From NCBI GenBank assembly GCA_003484545.1, contig DNCF01000274.1, forward strand, positions 1 to 31,246: a DNA stretch of 31,246 bases. Direction: 5' to 3'. A program made the position numbers and the translations under genes. The notes beneath the pieces are model-generated. The model ran no database searches. It was given only the letters and a program-made list of their open reading frames with translations, and had not been told where the DNA came from. Shown piece by piece: positions 1 to 8,191 of the stretch (position 1 is the first letter of the stretch; every line of letters begins with the position of its first letter). The DNA is from Massilia sp. GTDB lineage: Bacteria > Pseudomonadota > Gammaproteobacteria > Burkholderiales > Burkholderiaceae_D.

Positions 1-89
1 CGCCAACGATCACCGCGTGGGCAGCGCGTGCAGCACGAATGATCACCCCTCGCCGGTGGAGCTGCGCACCCTACGGTTCCACCTCGCGG

Positions 90-524
90 TCAACACCAGC
101 GCGGCAAGCCCTCGAACTGCTGCGCCCCCTCCCCCGAAAAGCGGATCAGTTCCGACAGCGGCACGGTCGCCAGGTTGTCGCGCCCGTAGTGCCCGCCGAG
201 CGCGCTGGGAATCTTGAGGCAGTATGTGCGGTCCTCGGTCAACGGACCCAGCGTGGATTCGGCCAGGTCGACCAGTTCCGGCATGTACCAGTCGTTCAGG
301 AAGTCCTGGTTATAGGACAACGCGTCCAGGGCGGCGCGGTCCTCGGCGACCGGCTCGCAGCACAGGTCTTGCGGACGCAGCCGCCAGTAGCTGCCGTCGG
401 CGTCGCGAATGATCAGATTGCCGAAGGCATTCGCGCCCAACACCTCGACGGCGGTCAGGCCCACCCAGCCCCAGGCCTCGTTGATGTCGTCAACAGTAAT
501 CATGGTCGAACCCGTCATCATCAT
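90..524 (-). CDS. DUF1851 / T6SS immunity Tdi1-like protein
   Basis: About 144 residues from the first of three tandem ATG codons (518-524); GTG at 551 and ATG at 503 (MITVDDINEAW) are alternatives, and none has a convincing Shine-Dalgarno. The core WGWVGL...NAFGNLIIRDADGSYWRL, followed by a predominantly acidic C-terminal half with the segment RTYCLKIPSALGG, resembles the DUF1851 (Tdi1 C-terminal) family. Members include immunity proteins against type VI secretion DNase effectors, but many are orphan genes of unknown role. No effector or T6SS gene lies in the window; the side beyond position 1 is not visible. Family assignment is fairly good from the NAFGNL/YWRL pattern; an immunity function is inference. 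Confidence 0.75.
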   Translation of the reverse strand: MMMTGSTMITVDDINEAWGWVGLTAVEVLGANAFGNLIIRDADGSYWRLRPQDLCCEPVAEDRAALDALSYNQDFLNDWYMPELVDLAESTLGPLTEDRTYCLKIPSALGGHYGRDNLATVPLSELIRFSGEGAQQFEGLPRWC

Positions 525-650
525 GGAGTCAATGGCGCGGCGCGTGCTCACAGCCGAGCCAGCCAGCAGTTGGACACTGCCGGGTTCGCCAAGTGCCGCA
601 AAAGCGCAGCCCGCTTGATCCTGATCGAGTGTTTTTGGAAGGAAAATGGA

Positions 651-688
651 AAAAGCCGCTGCTTCCCTTGAAGAAAACAGCGGCTTTT
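651..688 (-). terminator. Intrinsic terminator of the tRNA-fMet gene
   Basis: An 11-bp perfect stem (651-661 with 678-688) around a 16-nt loop; the arms are AAAAGCCGCTG and CAGCGGCTTTT. Read on the minus strand it begins 8 nt after the tRNA CCA end and finishes in a T tract, so it fits as the tRNA terminator. The A/T-flanked arms could also work in the other direction. Confidence 0.8.
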
Positions 689-695
689 CGAATTC

Positions 696-772
696 TGGTT
701 GCGGGGACAGGATTTGAACCTGTGACCTTCGGGTTATGAGCCCGACGAGCTGCCAGACTGCTCCACCCCGCG
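696..772 (-). tRNA. tRNA-fMet (initiator, anticodon CAU)
   Basis: A 77-nt cloverleaf on the minus strand with encoded CCA (complement of 696-698). The anticodon CAU is the complement of 736-738. Two initiator hallmarks are visible: a C1:A72 mismatch at the top of the acceptor stem (5' CGCGGGG against CCCCGCA) and three consecutive G:C pairs in the anticodon stem (GGG-CTCATAA-CCC). The T arm reads GGTTCAAATCC. These separate it from elongator tRNA-Met and tRNA-Ile2. It appears to be a monocistronic gene with its own promoter and terminator. Confidence 0.97.
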
Positions 773-785
773 TCTGATGAAATGA

Positions 786-814
786 ATTATACGCCCCTTC
801 GCCGCTTTAGGCAA
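786..814 (-). promoter_or_regulatory. Sigma-70 promoter of tRNA-fMet
   Basis: On the minus strand, -35 TTGCCT (809-814) and a perfect -10 TATAAT (786-791) are separated by 17 bp. The predicted start near 780 is about 8 nt before the mature tRNA 5' end at 772. Confidence 0.75.
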
Positions 815-956
815 ACTCAATCTCGGCGCGATGTGCGATTGCAGCACGAAGGAACAGGGCGGCAGCCCCACGGCCACACCGGCCACGCCCGGTGCCGGCG
901 GCACAGCCGGGCCATTCGGGTGTAAAGTAGGCATACATTCATTTCCGCCATTTTTT

Positions 957-1544
957 ATGAAATTTTGTTCCGAGTGCGGCCATTCGGTCGCGCTGGCCAT
1001 TCCCGAAGGCGACAACCGGCCGCGCCATGTGTGTCCGCAGTGCGGCACGATCCATTATCAGAATCCAAAGATGGTGATCGGTACGATTCCCGTGTGGGAG
1101 CATGACGGGCAGCTGCAGGTGCTGCTGTGCCGGCGTGCGATCGAGCCGCGCTATGGCTACTGGACCCTGCCGGCGGGCTTCATGGAAAACGGCGAAACCA
1201 CCGGTGAGGCCGCGGCGCGCGAAACCGACGAGGAAGCCGGCGCCAACATCGAGCTCGGCAAGCTGTTCGCCCTGCTCAACGTCGCGCACGTACACCAGGT
1301 ACACATGTTCTACCTGGCCGCCCTGCGCGACCTGGACTTCCATCCCGGCGAGGAAAGCCTGGAAGTGCAGCTGTTCGCCGAGCGCGACATTCCCTGGGAC
1401 GAGCTGGCCTTCCCGACGATCCGCAAGACGCTGGAACTGTTCTTTGCCGACCGCGTCAAAATGCGCGAGGGGCAGCAACCCGGTTACGGGTTCCACAGCC
1501 ACGACATCGTCCGCCCGATGATCGCCCCGCGCGAACCCGACTGA
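957..1544 (+). CDS. Nudix hydrolase with N-terminal zinc ribbon
   Basis: 195 residues. The N-terminus carries two CxxC pairs (C4/C7 and C26/C29) forming a zinc ribbon. A complete Nudix box follows at about 74-96: GFMENGE, then seven residues, then RETDEEAGA, giving the Mg-binding REuxEE core. The zinc-ribbon-plus-Nudix layout is common in proteobacterial ADP-ribose/NADH-pyrophosphatase-like Nudix proteins, but the substrate cannot be read from sequence. ATG 957 is chosen because the protein starts directly with the ribbon (KFCSECG); the upstream in-frame extension from 831 is Gly/Ala/Pro-rich with no domain signal. There is no clear Shine-Dalgarno before 957. aat starts 14 nt after the stop, so the two are probably co-transcribed. 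Confidence 0.9.
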   Translation: MKFCSECGHSVALAIPEGDNRPRHVCPQCGTIHYQNPKMVIGTIPVWEHDGQLQVLLCRRAIEPRYGYWTLPAGFMENGETTGEAAARETDEEAGANIELGKLFALLNVAHVHQVHMFYLAALRDLDFHPGEESLEVQLFAERDIPWDELAFPTIRKTLELFFADRVKMREGQQPGYGFHSHDIVRPMIAPREPD

Positions 1545-1558
1545 CCAGCGAGCACGCC

Positions 1559-2281
1559 ATGATCCCCTGGCTCGACGCGCATACGCCGTTCCCCGACGTG
1601 TCCGAGGCGCTGACCATCGACGCGCCCGGCCTGCTCGCGGCAGGCGCCGACCTGTCGCCGCAGCGCCTGCTGCTGGCCTACCAGAATGGCATCTTCCCCT
1701 GGTTCTCCGAAGGCCAGCCCATCCTCTGGTGGAGCACCGATCCGCGCATGGTGCTCAAGACGAGCCAGTTCAAGATCAGCGACAGCCTGAAGAAAACCCT
1801 GCGCCGCATCGAACGCAGCCGCACAAGCGGCGGCCCATGGCAGGTGCGCTTCGACAGCGCCTTTGAAACCGTGATGCGCGCCTGCGCCGCGCCCCGCAAG
1901 GACGGGCCCGGCACCTGGATTTCCGAAGACATCATCGCCGGCTATACCGGCCTGCACCGGATGGGCTACGCGCACTCGTCCGAGGTCTGGCTCGACGGCG
2001 AGCTGGTCGGCGGCGCCTATGGCGTGTGCATCGGCCGCATGTTCTATGGCGAGTCGATGTTCGCGCGCGTCTCCGACGCCTCGAAGGTCGCGCTCGCCTA
2101 CCTGGTCGCCTTCCTGCGCGCACATGGCGTGCAGATGATCGACTGCCAGCAGGAGACCGGCCACCTGGCCTCGCTGGGTGCGGCGCCGATTCCGCGCAGC
2201 GTCTTCCTGCAGCACCTGCGCGCGGCGATCCGCGAGCCGGCCATCGGCCCCTGGGAAGTGACGCCACCGTTGACTACCTAA
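1559..2281 (+). CDS. aat: Leucyl/phenylalanyl-tRNA--protein transferase
   Basis: 240 residues, normal family length. Aat transfers Leu or Phe from aminoacyl-tRNA to proteins with N-terminal Arg or Lys, creating primary N-degrons for ClpS/ClpAP. Recognisable blocks are FPDVSEAL near the N-terminus, GIFPWFSEGQPILWWSTDPRMVL at about 41-63, the WISEDIIAGYTGLHRMGYAHSSEVW region, and GGAYGVCIGRMFYGESMF. It starts 14 nt after the Nudix gene and is followed 59 nt later by bpt. That pairing places both bacterial N-degron transferases side by side, a known arrangement in proteobacteria that have both. Confidence 0.97.
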   Translation: MIPWLDAHTPFPDVSEALTIDAPGLLAAGADLSPQRLLLAYQNGIFPWFSEGQPILWWSTDPRMVLKTSQFKISDSLKKTLRRIERSRTSGGPWQVRFDSAFETVMRACAAPRKDGPGTWISEDIIAGYTGLHRMGYAHSSEVWLDGELVGGAYGVCIGRMFYGESMFARVSDASKVALAYLVAFLRAHGVQMIDCQQETGHLASLGAAPIPRSVFLQHLRAAIREPAIGPWEVTPPLTT

Positions 2282-2340
2282 CCGTGCGCGCCCTTCGCTT
2301 TCGTTAGAATAGGTTCATCACGTCGTCTCGAGAGTCCTGC

Positions 2341-3069
2341 ATGACGCACCTTAATGACCTGCCCTTCTCCACGCTGCAGTTCTACACGACCGCGCCCTAC
2401 CCCTGCAGCTATCTCGACGCGCGCCAGGCGCGCTCGCAGGTGGCCACGCCTTCGCACCTGATCAATGCCGACGTGTATTCCGAGCTCGTGAAGAACGGTT
2501 TTCGCCGCAGCGGCATCTTCACCTACCGGCCGTATTGCGACGGCTGCCAGGCCTGCATCCCGGTGCGCGTACGCTGCGCCGACTTCGCGCCGAACCGCGC
2601 CCAGCGCCGCGCCTGGAAACGCCACGAGAACCTGACCGCCATGGTGGCGAACCTGTCGTTCTCGGACGAGCACTACGCGCTCTACCTGCGCTACCAGACC
2701 ACGCGCCACGTCGGCGGCGGCATGGACCAGGACAGCCGCGACCAGTACGCCCAGTTCCTGCTGCAAAGCCGGGTCAACACGCGGCTGGTCGAATTCCGCG
2801 AGCCCGACGGCCTGCTGCGCATGGTGTCGATCATCGACGTGCTGTCCGACGGCCTGTCCTCGGTCTATACCTTCTTCGATCCGGACGTGCCCGGCGCCTC
2901 CTTCGGCACCTACAACATCATGTGGCAGGTCGGCCAGGCGCGCGAGTTGGGGCTGCCCTTCGTCTACCTCGGCTACTGGATCGAGCAGAGCCCGAAGATG
3001 GCCTACAAGATCAATTTCCGTCCGCTGGAAGCGCGCATCGGCGGGAAATGGGGCGTCCTGGACCGGTAG
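2341..3069 (+). CDS. bpt: Aspartate/glutamate leucyltransferase (Bpt/Ate-type)
   Basis: 242 residues. Bpt attaches Leu from Leu-tRNA to N-terminal Asp or Glu, feeding the ClpS/ClpAP N-degron route together with Aat. Visible family features are the N-terminal FYTTAPYPCSYLD, the Cys-rich YRPYCDGCQACIPVRV at about 61-76, and the C-terminal GASFGTYNIMWQVGQARELG and YLGYWIEQSPKMAYK blocks shared with eukaryotic arginyl-transferases. The substrate (Leu rather than Arg) rests on the bacterial Bpt family, not on a residue I can point to. pyrD begins 77 nt after the stop. Confidence 0.95.
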   Translation: MTHLNDLPFSTLQFYTTAPYPCSYLDARQARSQVATPSHLINADVYSELVKNGFRRSGIFTYRPYCDGCQACIPVRVRCADFAPNRAQRRAWKRHENLTAMVANLSFSDEHYALYLRYQTTRHVGGGMDQDSRDQYAQFLLQSRVNTRLVEFREPDGLLRMVSIIDVLSDGLSSVYTFFDPDVPGASFGTYNIMWQVGQARELGLPFVYLGYWIEQSPKMAYKINFRPLEARIGGKWGVLDR

Positions 3070-3089
3070 GAGGCGGGTATCCGCAGCAA

Positions 3090-3120
3090 TTGTCGATATG
3101 GCACACGCGCACGGTACAAT
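3090..3120 (+). promoter_or_regulatory. Possible promoter ahead of pyrD
   Basis: A -10-like TACAAT (3115-3120) lies 26 nt upstream of the pyrD ATG, with a poor -35 candidate TTGTCG (3090-3095) at a long 19-bp spacing. pyrD could instead be read from the aat-bpt transcript. Confidence 0.3.
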
Positions 3121-3146
3121 ATTGCGACCCTTTCTACGAGCGTTCC

Positions 3147-4187
3147 ATGTCCGACAAACTCCTGTACACCCTCGCCCGCCCCCTGCTGTTCGCGCTGCCG
3201 CCTGAAACCGCCCACAACCTGACCCTGCCGGCGCTGCGCCGCGCCGCCGAGCGCGGCATGACCGGCATGTTCAAGAAACCGGCGCCGGACCCGCGCACCG
3301 TGATGGGCATCACCTTCCCGAACCCGGTGGGCCTCGCCGCCGGCCTCGACAAGGACGGCGCCTACATCGACGGCCTCGCCGCGCTCGGCTTCGGCTCGAT
3401 CGAGATCGGCACCGTTACCCCGCGCGCCCAGGCCGGCAATCCGAAGCCGCGCATGTTCCGCCTGCCGGCCGCGCAAGGCATCATCAACCGCATGGGCTTC
3501 AACAATGGCGGCGTCGACGCGTTTGTCGCGAATGTACAAGCTTCGCGTTTCTATCAGGAGAAGCAGGGCGTGCTCGGCCTGAACATCGGCAAGAACGCCG
3601 ACACGCCGATCGAGCGCGCGGCCGAGGATTACCTGCACTGCCTGCGCAAGGTCTATCCTTACGCCAGCTACGTCACGGTCAACATCTCCTCGCCCAACAC
3701 CAAGAACTTGCGCCAGCTGCAGGGCGCATCGGAACTGGACGACCTGCTCTCGCAACTGAAGCTCGAACAGACCCGCCTGGCGGACGAAACCGGCCGCTAC
3801 GTGCCGCTGGCCCTCAAGATTGCACCGGACATCGACGCCGACCAGATCCAGAACATCGCCGGCGCCCTCTTGCGTCACAAGATCGACGGCGTCATCGCCA
3901 CCAACACCACGCTCAGCCGCAACCACGTCGCCGGCATGCGCCACGGTAAGGAAACCGGCGGCCTGTCGGGCGCGCCGGTGTTCGACCTGTCGAACATCGT
4001 GGTGCGCGAAATGAAGAAGGTGCTGGGCGACGCGGTGCCGATCATCGGCGTCGGCGGCATCCTGTCGGGGCTTGATGCGAAGGAAAAGATGGCGGCCGGC
4101 GCCCAGCTGGTGCAGCTGTACAGCGGCCTGATCTACCGCGGCCCGGCGCTGGTGCGCGAGTGCGCGGATGCGTTGAAGGCACAGTGA
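3147..4187 (+). CDS. pyrD: Dihydroorotate dehydrogenase (quinone), class 2
   Basis: 346 residues. Oxidises dihydroorotate to orotate at the inner membrane with quinone as acceptor, the fourth step of pyrimidine synthesis. The N-terminal extension typical of class 2 enzymes (first ~45 residues, hydrophobic/basic) is present. The FMN barrel starts at NPVGLAAGLDKDG (about 59-71). RMGFNNGG follows at 115-122, then NISSPNTKNLRQLQG from about 179, carrying the serine catalytic base, then LALKIAPD, IATNTTLSR, GGLSGAPV and GVGGILSG, the last part of the phosphate-binding segment. ATG 3147 gives the canonical N-terminus; the reading frame runs far upstream, but only as the out-of-frame shadow of bpt. 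Confidence 0.97.
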   Translation: MSDKLLYTLARPLLFALPPETAHNLTLPALRRAAERGMTGMFKKPAPDPRTVMGITFPNPVGLAAGLDKDGAYIDGLAALGFGSIEIGTVTPRAQAGNPKPRMFRLPAAQGIINRMGFNNGGVDAFVANVQASRFYQEKQGVLGLNIGKNADTPIERAAEDYLHCLRKVYPYASYVTVNISSPNTKNLRQLQGASELDDLLSQLKLEQTRLADETGRYVPLALKIAPDIDADQIQNIAGALLRHKIDGVIATNTTLSRNHVAGMRHGKETGGLSGAPVFDLSNIVVREMKKVLGDAVPIIGVGGILSGLDAKEKMAAGAQLVQLYSGLIYRGPALVRECADALKAQ

Positions 4188-4197
4188 GGGGAACGTG

Positions 4198-5244
4198 ATG
4201 GAACGCAAGCGGCTGGGACGCACGGACCTCGACGTATCGACCGTCTGCCTGGGTACGATGACCTTCGGCGAACAGAACACGGAGCTTGATGCCCACGCCC
4301 AGCTCGACTACGCGGTCGGGCGCGGCATCAACTTCATCGATACCGCCGAGATGTATCCGGTGATGGGCCGCGCCGAGACCCAGGGCGCGACCGAGCGCTA
4401 CATCGGCAGCTGGCTGCAAAAACGCGGCCGCCGCGACGACCTGGTGATCGCCTCGAAAATCGCCGGCCCGAACGCGAACATGCGCTGGATCCGCGGCGCG
4501 TCGCACGACCTGGACGCGGCCAACGTGCGCGCGGCGGTGGAGACCAGTTTGCAGCGCCTGCAGACGGATTACATCGACCTTTATCAGGTCCACTGGCCGA
4601 GCCGGAACGTCCCGATCTTCGGTTCCAACAGCTTCAACCCGAAGCGCGAGCGCGACAGCGTGCCGATCGAGGAAACCCTGGGCGCGCTGGATGAACTGGT
4701 CAAGGCCGGCAAGATCCGCCACATCGGCGTCTCGAACGAAAGTCCCTGGGGCGTGTGCGAGTACGTGAAGCTGAGCGAAACGCGGGGCCTGCCGCGCATC
4801 GCGACCATCCAGAATCTGTACAACCTGACGGCGCGCGCTTTCGAGACCACCCTGCTCGACGAGGTGTGTTTCCGCGAAGAGGTCAGCCTGCTGGCCTACA
4901 GCCCGCTCGCCTTTGGCCAGCTGACGGCCAAGTACATCGACAACCCGAAGGCGCATGGGCGGCTGACGATCTTCCCGCCGAACTGGAGCCCGCGCTACGT
5001 GCGGCCGGAGGTGCTGGCGGCCACGCGCGAATATGCGGCGCTGGCGCGCGCGAATGGCTTGAGCCCGGCGCAGATGGCGCTGGCCTGGTGTTACTCGAGG
5101 TGGTTCGTGGGGTCGACCATCATCGGGGCGACCAATCTGGCGCAGTTGAAGGAAAACATCGATGCGGCGGAGATCGTGTTGTCGCGTGAGGTGACGGACG
5201 CGATCGATGCGATTCATGCGCGGATCACGAATCCGGGGCAGTAG
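4198..5244 (+). CDS. Aldo/keto reductase, Tas-like
   Basis: 348 residues, an NADP(H)-dependent TIM-barrel oxidoreductase. The catalytic tetrad is recognisable: D48 and Y53 in FIDTAEMYP, K87 in ASKIAGP, and the His of LYQVHWP. The VSNESPWGV and CYSRWFVGSTIIGATN segments (cofactor-binding barrel C-terminus) follow. The EMYPV signature and overall layout match the Tas subgroup; the natural substrate is unknown. ATG 4198 is preferred over GTG 4195 because GAGGGGA at 4186-4192 sits at good spacing. It starts 10 nt after pyrD, so they are probably co-transcribed. Its TAG stop is the first base triplet of a perfect hairpin shared with the convergent cysB. Confidence 0.92.
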   Translation: MERKRLGRTDLDVSTVCLGTMTFGEQNTELDAHAQLDYAVGRGINFIDTAEMYPVMGRAETQGATERYIGSWLQKRGRRDDLVIASKIAGPNANMRWIRGASHDLDAANVRAAVETSLQRLQTDYIDLYQVHWPSRNVPIFGSNSFNPKRERDSVPIEETLGALDELVKAGKIRHIGVSNESPWGVCEYVKLSETRGLPRIATIQNLYNLTARAFETTLLDEVCFREEVSLLAYSPLAFGQLTAKYIDNPKAHGRLTIFPPNWSPRYVRPEVLAATREYAALARANGLSPAQMALAWCYSRWFVGSTIIGATNLAQLKENIDAAEIVLSREVTDAIDAIHARITNPGQ

Positions 5245-5286
5245 GGTGGGGTCATTGAGGCCAGTGGCCTCAATGACCCCACCCTA
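5242..5286. terminator. Perfect 21-bp hairpin, bidirectional terminator (REP-like)
   Basis: Arms 5242-5262 and 5266-5286 are perfect reverse complements around an AGT loop. The outer part of each arm (TAGGGTGGGG / CCCCACCCTA) matches the outer core of the REP units at 10081-10220 and 16404-16573. The first triplet is the stop codon of the aldo/keto reductase and the last is the stop codon of the opposing cysB. There is no T tract, so termination efficiency is uncertain. Confidence 0.75.
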
Positions 5287-6216
5287 CGCCGCCACTTCCG
5301 CCTGCAGCGTCTTCTCGATATCCGAGCGCGTGAACCCGGGGGCGAAACGCTCGATGAAGTGGTAAGCGTAAGCCCGCAGGTACGCCCCGCGCCGCACGGC
5401 CAGGCGCGTCACGTTCGGCGCGAACAGGTGCGACGACTCGACCGCGCGCAGGCCGCGGTCGCGGCCGTGGTCGAAGGCCATCGAGGCGATGATGCCCACG
5501 CCCATCCCCAGCGACACGTATTGCTTGATGACGTCCGAATCCATGGCCGTCAGGACGATGTCCGGCGTCAGCCCGGCGCTGCGGAAGGCTTCGTCGATGT
5601 GGCCGCGGCCGGTGTAGCCGACGTCGTAGGTGATCAGCGGGTAGTTGGCCAGGTCTTCCAGCTTGAGCGGGGTGCTGCCCAGCAGCGGATGGCCATCCGG
5701 CGCCACCACCACGTGACTCCAGCGGTAGCACGGGAAGGACACCAGGTCCGGGAAGGCCGACAGGCCCTCGGTGGCGATGCCGATATCGGCGCGGCCCGAC
5801 AGCACCCATTCGGCGATGTGTTCCGGCGCGCTCTGCTGCAGGGCAATGCGCACGTTCGGGAAGGCGTTGCGGAAGGACTGCACCACCTGCGGCAGCGCAT
5901 AGCGCGCCTGGGTGTGGGTGACGGCGATCGTCAGCGTGCCGCTGTCCTGGGCCGCGTATTCCTGGCTGGCCTGGGCCAGGTTCTCGGCTTCCACCAGCAG
6001 GCGTTCGACGATCTTGAGGATGCCCTTGCCCGGCGCGGTGAGGCCGGTCAGGCGCTTGCCGTTGCGCTCGAAGATGACGACGCCGAGCTCTTCCTCGAGC
6101 TCGCGGATCTGGCGCGACACGCCGGGCTGCGAGGTGAACAGCGCGTTGGCGACGTCGGTCAGGTTGAAGTTGCGGCGCGCGGCCTCGCGGACCGAGCGCA
6201 GCTGCTGGAAGTTCAT
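5284..6216 (-). CDS. cysB: CysB-family LysR transcriptional regulator
   Basis: 310 residues. An N-terminal winged HTH (about 1-60, MNFQQLRSVREAAR ... FTSQPGVSRQIRELEEELG) is followed by the periplasmic-binding-like sensor domain. The NFQQLRSVREAARRNFNLT opening and TQPGVSRQI-type recognition helix are typical of CysB/Cbl, which bind N-acetylserine/O-acetylserine or sulfate-starvation signals. Its ATG overlaps the cysA stop by 4 nt, so it is the last gene of the sulfate transporter operon and probably controls it. CysB versus Cbl cannot be settled from sequence alone; the position favours CysB. Confidence 0.93.
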   Translation of the reverse strand: MNFQQLRSVREAARRNFNLTDVANALFTSQPGVSRQIRELEEELGVVIFERNGKRLTGLTAPGKGILKIVERLLVEAENLAQASQEYAAQDSGTLTIAVTHTQARYALPQVVQSFRNAFPNVRIALQQSAPEHIAEWVLSGRADIGIATEGLSAFPDLVSFPCYRWSHVVVAPDGHPLLGSTPLKLEDLANYPLITYDVGYTGRGHIDEAFRSAGLTPDIVLTAMDSDVIKQYVSLGMGVGIIASMAFDHGRDRGLRAVESSHLFAPNVTRLAVRRGAYLRAYAYHFIERFAPGFTRSDIEKTLQAEVAA

Positions 6217-7286
6217 ATGCCGCCTCCTTCGTCGACGAACACCTCGATGCGGCGCGGACGCACGCTCAGGGTCTCGCCTTCCTTCAGGCCCAGGCGCGCG
6301 AAGCGCTCGTTCGGGATCACGGCCTCGATCAGCCCCTTGGTATCCAGACGTTCGAGGTCGAGCTGGGCCAGCGGGCCGATCGCATGGGCGCGGCGCAGCT
6401 TGACGGCGATGCCCGGCTGGCCTGGCGCATAGCGCTCCACGTCCAGGTCGTGCGGACGGACGTAGCCGATGCCTTCGGCATTCGTCACGCCGTTCAGGCT
6501 GGGCGCGTCGAACAGGGCGTCGCCGCTGGCCAGCACGCCTTCGTGCACGCGGCCGTGGAACAGGTTCACGTTGCCCAGGAAGCCGTAGACGAAAGGCGAC
6601 GCCGGCTGGTTGTACACGCTTTCGGGCGTGCCCAACTGCTCGACGCGGCCCTTGTTCATCAGGACCACCTGGTCGGCCACTTCCAGCGCTTCTTCCTGGT
6701 CGTGGGTGACGAAGATCGAGGTGACGTGCAGCTCGTCGTGCAGGCGGCGCAGCCAGCGGCGCAGTTCCTTGCGCACCTTGGCGTCCAGCGCGCCGAAGGG
6801 TTCGTCGAGCAGCAGCACGCGCGGCTCCACGGCGAGCGCGCGCGCCAGGGCGATGCGCTGGCGCTGGCCACCGGACAGTTGCGGCGGGGAGCGATCGGCG
6901 ATCCAGTCGAGCTGCACCAGTTCCAGCAGTTGCTTGACCTTGGCGCGGATCTGGTCCTCGGAGGGGCGTTCCTTGCGCGGCTTCACGCGCAGGCCGAAGG
7001 CGACGTTCTCGAACACGGTCATGTGCTTGAACAGCGCATAGTGCTGGAACACGAAGCCGACCTGGCGCTCGCGCACGTGGCGGTGCGAAGCATCCTGGCC
7101 GTCGAGCAGGACCGAGCCGGAGTCCGGATGCTCGAGGCCCGCGATGATGCGCAGCAGCGTGGTCTTGCCGCAGCCCGAAGGGCCGAGCAAGGCGGTCAGC
7201 TGGCCGTCCGGGAATTGCAGCGAAACGTCGTCGAGCGCGGTGAACTGGCCGAACTGTTTGCGGATGTGTTGGACTTCGATCGTCAT
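6213..7286 (-). CDS. cysA: Sulfate/thiosulfate ABC transporter ATP-binding protein
   Basis: 357 residues. Energises sulfate/thiosulfate import through CysT/CysW. Walker A GPSGCGKTT (about 35-43), Q-loop at F80-Q81, signature LSGGQ (137-141), Walker B VLLLDEP (157-163) and the H-loop His in FVTHDQEEA (about 195) are all intact. The C-terminal ~120 residues form the CysA regulatory/TOBE-like domain. The 4-nt overlaps with cysW upstream (7283-7286) and cysB downstream (6213-6216) indicate translational coupling. Confidence 0.97.
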   Translation of the reverse strand: MTIEVQHIRKQFGQFTALDDVSLQFPDGQLTALLGPSGCGKTTLLRIIAGLEHPDSGSVLLDGQDASHRHVRERQVGFVFQHYALFKHMTVFENVAFGLRVKPRKERPSEDQIRAKVKQLLELVQLDWIADRSPPQLSGGQRQRIALARALAVEPRVLLLDEPFGALDAKVRKELRRWLRRLHDELHVTSIFVTHDQEEALEVADQVVLMNKGRVEQLGTPESVYNQPASPFVYGFLGNVNLFHGRVHEGVLASGDALFDAPSLNGVTNAEGIGYVRPHDLDVERYAPGQPGIAVKLRRAHAIGPLAQLDLERLDTKGLIEAVIPNERFARLGLKEGETLSVRPRRIEVFVDEGGGI

Positions 7287-8191
7287 TGCGCGTGCTCCGT
7301 ATTGCCGGCGTCGCTACTCCTGGACTGGTGCAGGCGCCATTCGATAAAGGTCTTGACGGCCAGCGTTACCAGCGCCAGCAGCGCCAGCAGGGATGCGATC
7401 GCGAACGCGGCCGTGAAGTTGTATTCGTTGTAGAGGATTTCCACCTGCAGCGGCATGGTGTTGGTCTCGCCGCGGATGTGGCCCGAAACCACCGACACCG
7501 CGCCGAACTCGCCCATCGCGCGCGCATTGCACAGGATGACCCCGTACAGCAGGCCCCACTTGATGTTCGGGAGCGTTACGCGCCAGAAGGTCTGCCAACC
7601 GTTCGCGCCCAGCACCAGGGCCGCCTCTTCCTCCTCGGTGCCCTGCTGCTGCATCAGCGGGATCAGCTCGCGCGCCACGAACGGGAAGGTGATGAACACG
7701 GTTGCCAGCACGATGCCAGGCACCGCGAACAGGATCTTGATGTCGTGCGCGGCCAGCCATTCGCCGAACCAGCCCTGGGCGCCGAACAGCAGCACATAGA
7801 TCAGGCCGGCGATCACCGGGGACACCGAGAACGGCAGGTCGATCAGGGTCAGCAGCACGCTTTTGCCGCGGAAGTCGAACTTGGCGATGGCCCAGGCCGC
7901 GGCCACGCCGAACACCAGGTTCAGCGGCACTGAAATGCCGGCGGCGATCAGGGTCAGCTTGATGGCCGAGATCGCATCCGGATCGAGGATCGACTCGACG
8001 TAGGTGTCCCAGCCGCGCTTGAGCGCTTCGGTGAACACGGCGACCAGCGGCACGAACAGGAACAGGGTCAGGAAGGTCAGTGCGACGGCGATCAGCGCCC
8101 AGCGCACCCAGTTCGGCTCGAAGGTATTGGTCTTCGGCGCGCGCAGGTTACGCGGCGCCACGACGGTGGGTTTGTCAAGTACTGCGCTCAT
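7283..8191 (-). CDS. cysW: Sulfate ABC transporter permease CysW
   Basis: 302 residues from ATG 8191. A binding-protein-dependent permease with about six membrane segments; the first is near residues 32-55. The EAA-type cytoplasmic loop that docks on CysA reads EEEEAALVLGANGWQTFWRVTLPNIKWGLLYG. CNARAMGEFGAVSVVSG is characteristic of CysW. The start is fixed by the 4-nt overlap with cysT (8188-8191) and the reading frame; the frame continues upstream only as the antisense-like shadow of cysT. Confidence 0.96.
   Translation of the reverse strand: MSAVLDKPTVVAPRNLRAPKTNTFEPNWVRWALIAVALTFLTLFLFVPLVAVFTEALKRGWDTYVESILDPDAISAIKLTLIAAGISVPLNLVFGVAAAWAIAKFDFRGKSVLLTLIDLPFSVSPVIAGLIYVLLFGAQGWFGEWLAAHDIKILFAVPGIVLATVFITFPFVARELIPLMQQQGTEEEEAALVLGANGWQTFWRVTLPNIKWGLLYGVILCNARAMGEFGAVSVVSGHIRGETNTMPLQVEILYNEYNFTAAFAIASLLALLALVTLAVKTFIEWRLHQSRSSDAGNTEHAQ

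Noticed and set aside
12..80. Possible third, degenerate REP element (CGCGTGGGCA ... CACCCTACGG) at the left edge
   Set aside because: The pieces match the element ends, but no pairing stem is preserved and the region overlaps the start of the window, so I could not support it.
3003..5217. Long minus-strand frames opposite pyrD and the aldo/keto reductase gene
   Set aside because: They are antisense to two well-conserved genes, have shadow composition (His/Gln/Arg/Val-rich) and no recognisable motif.
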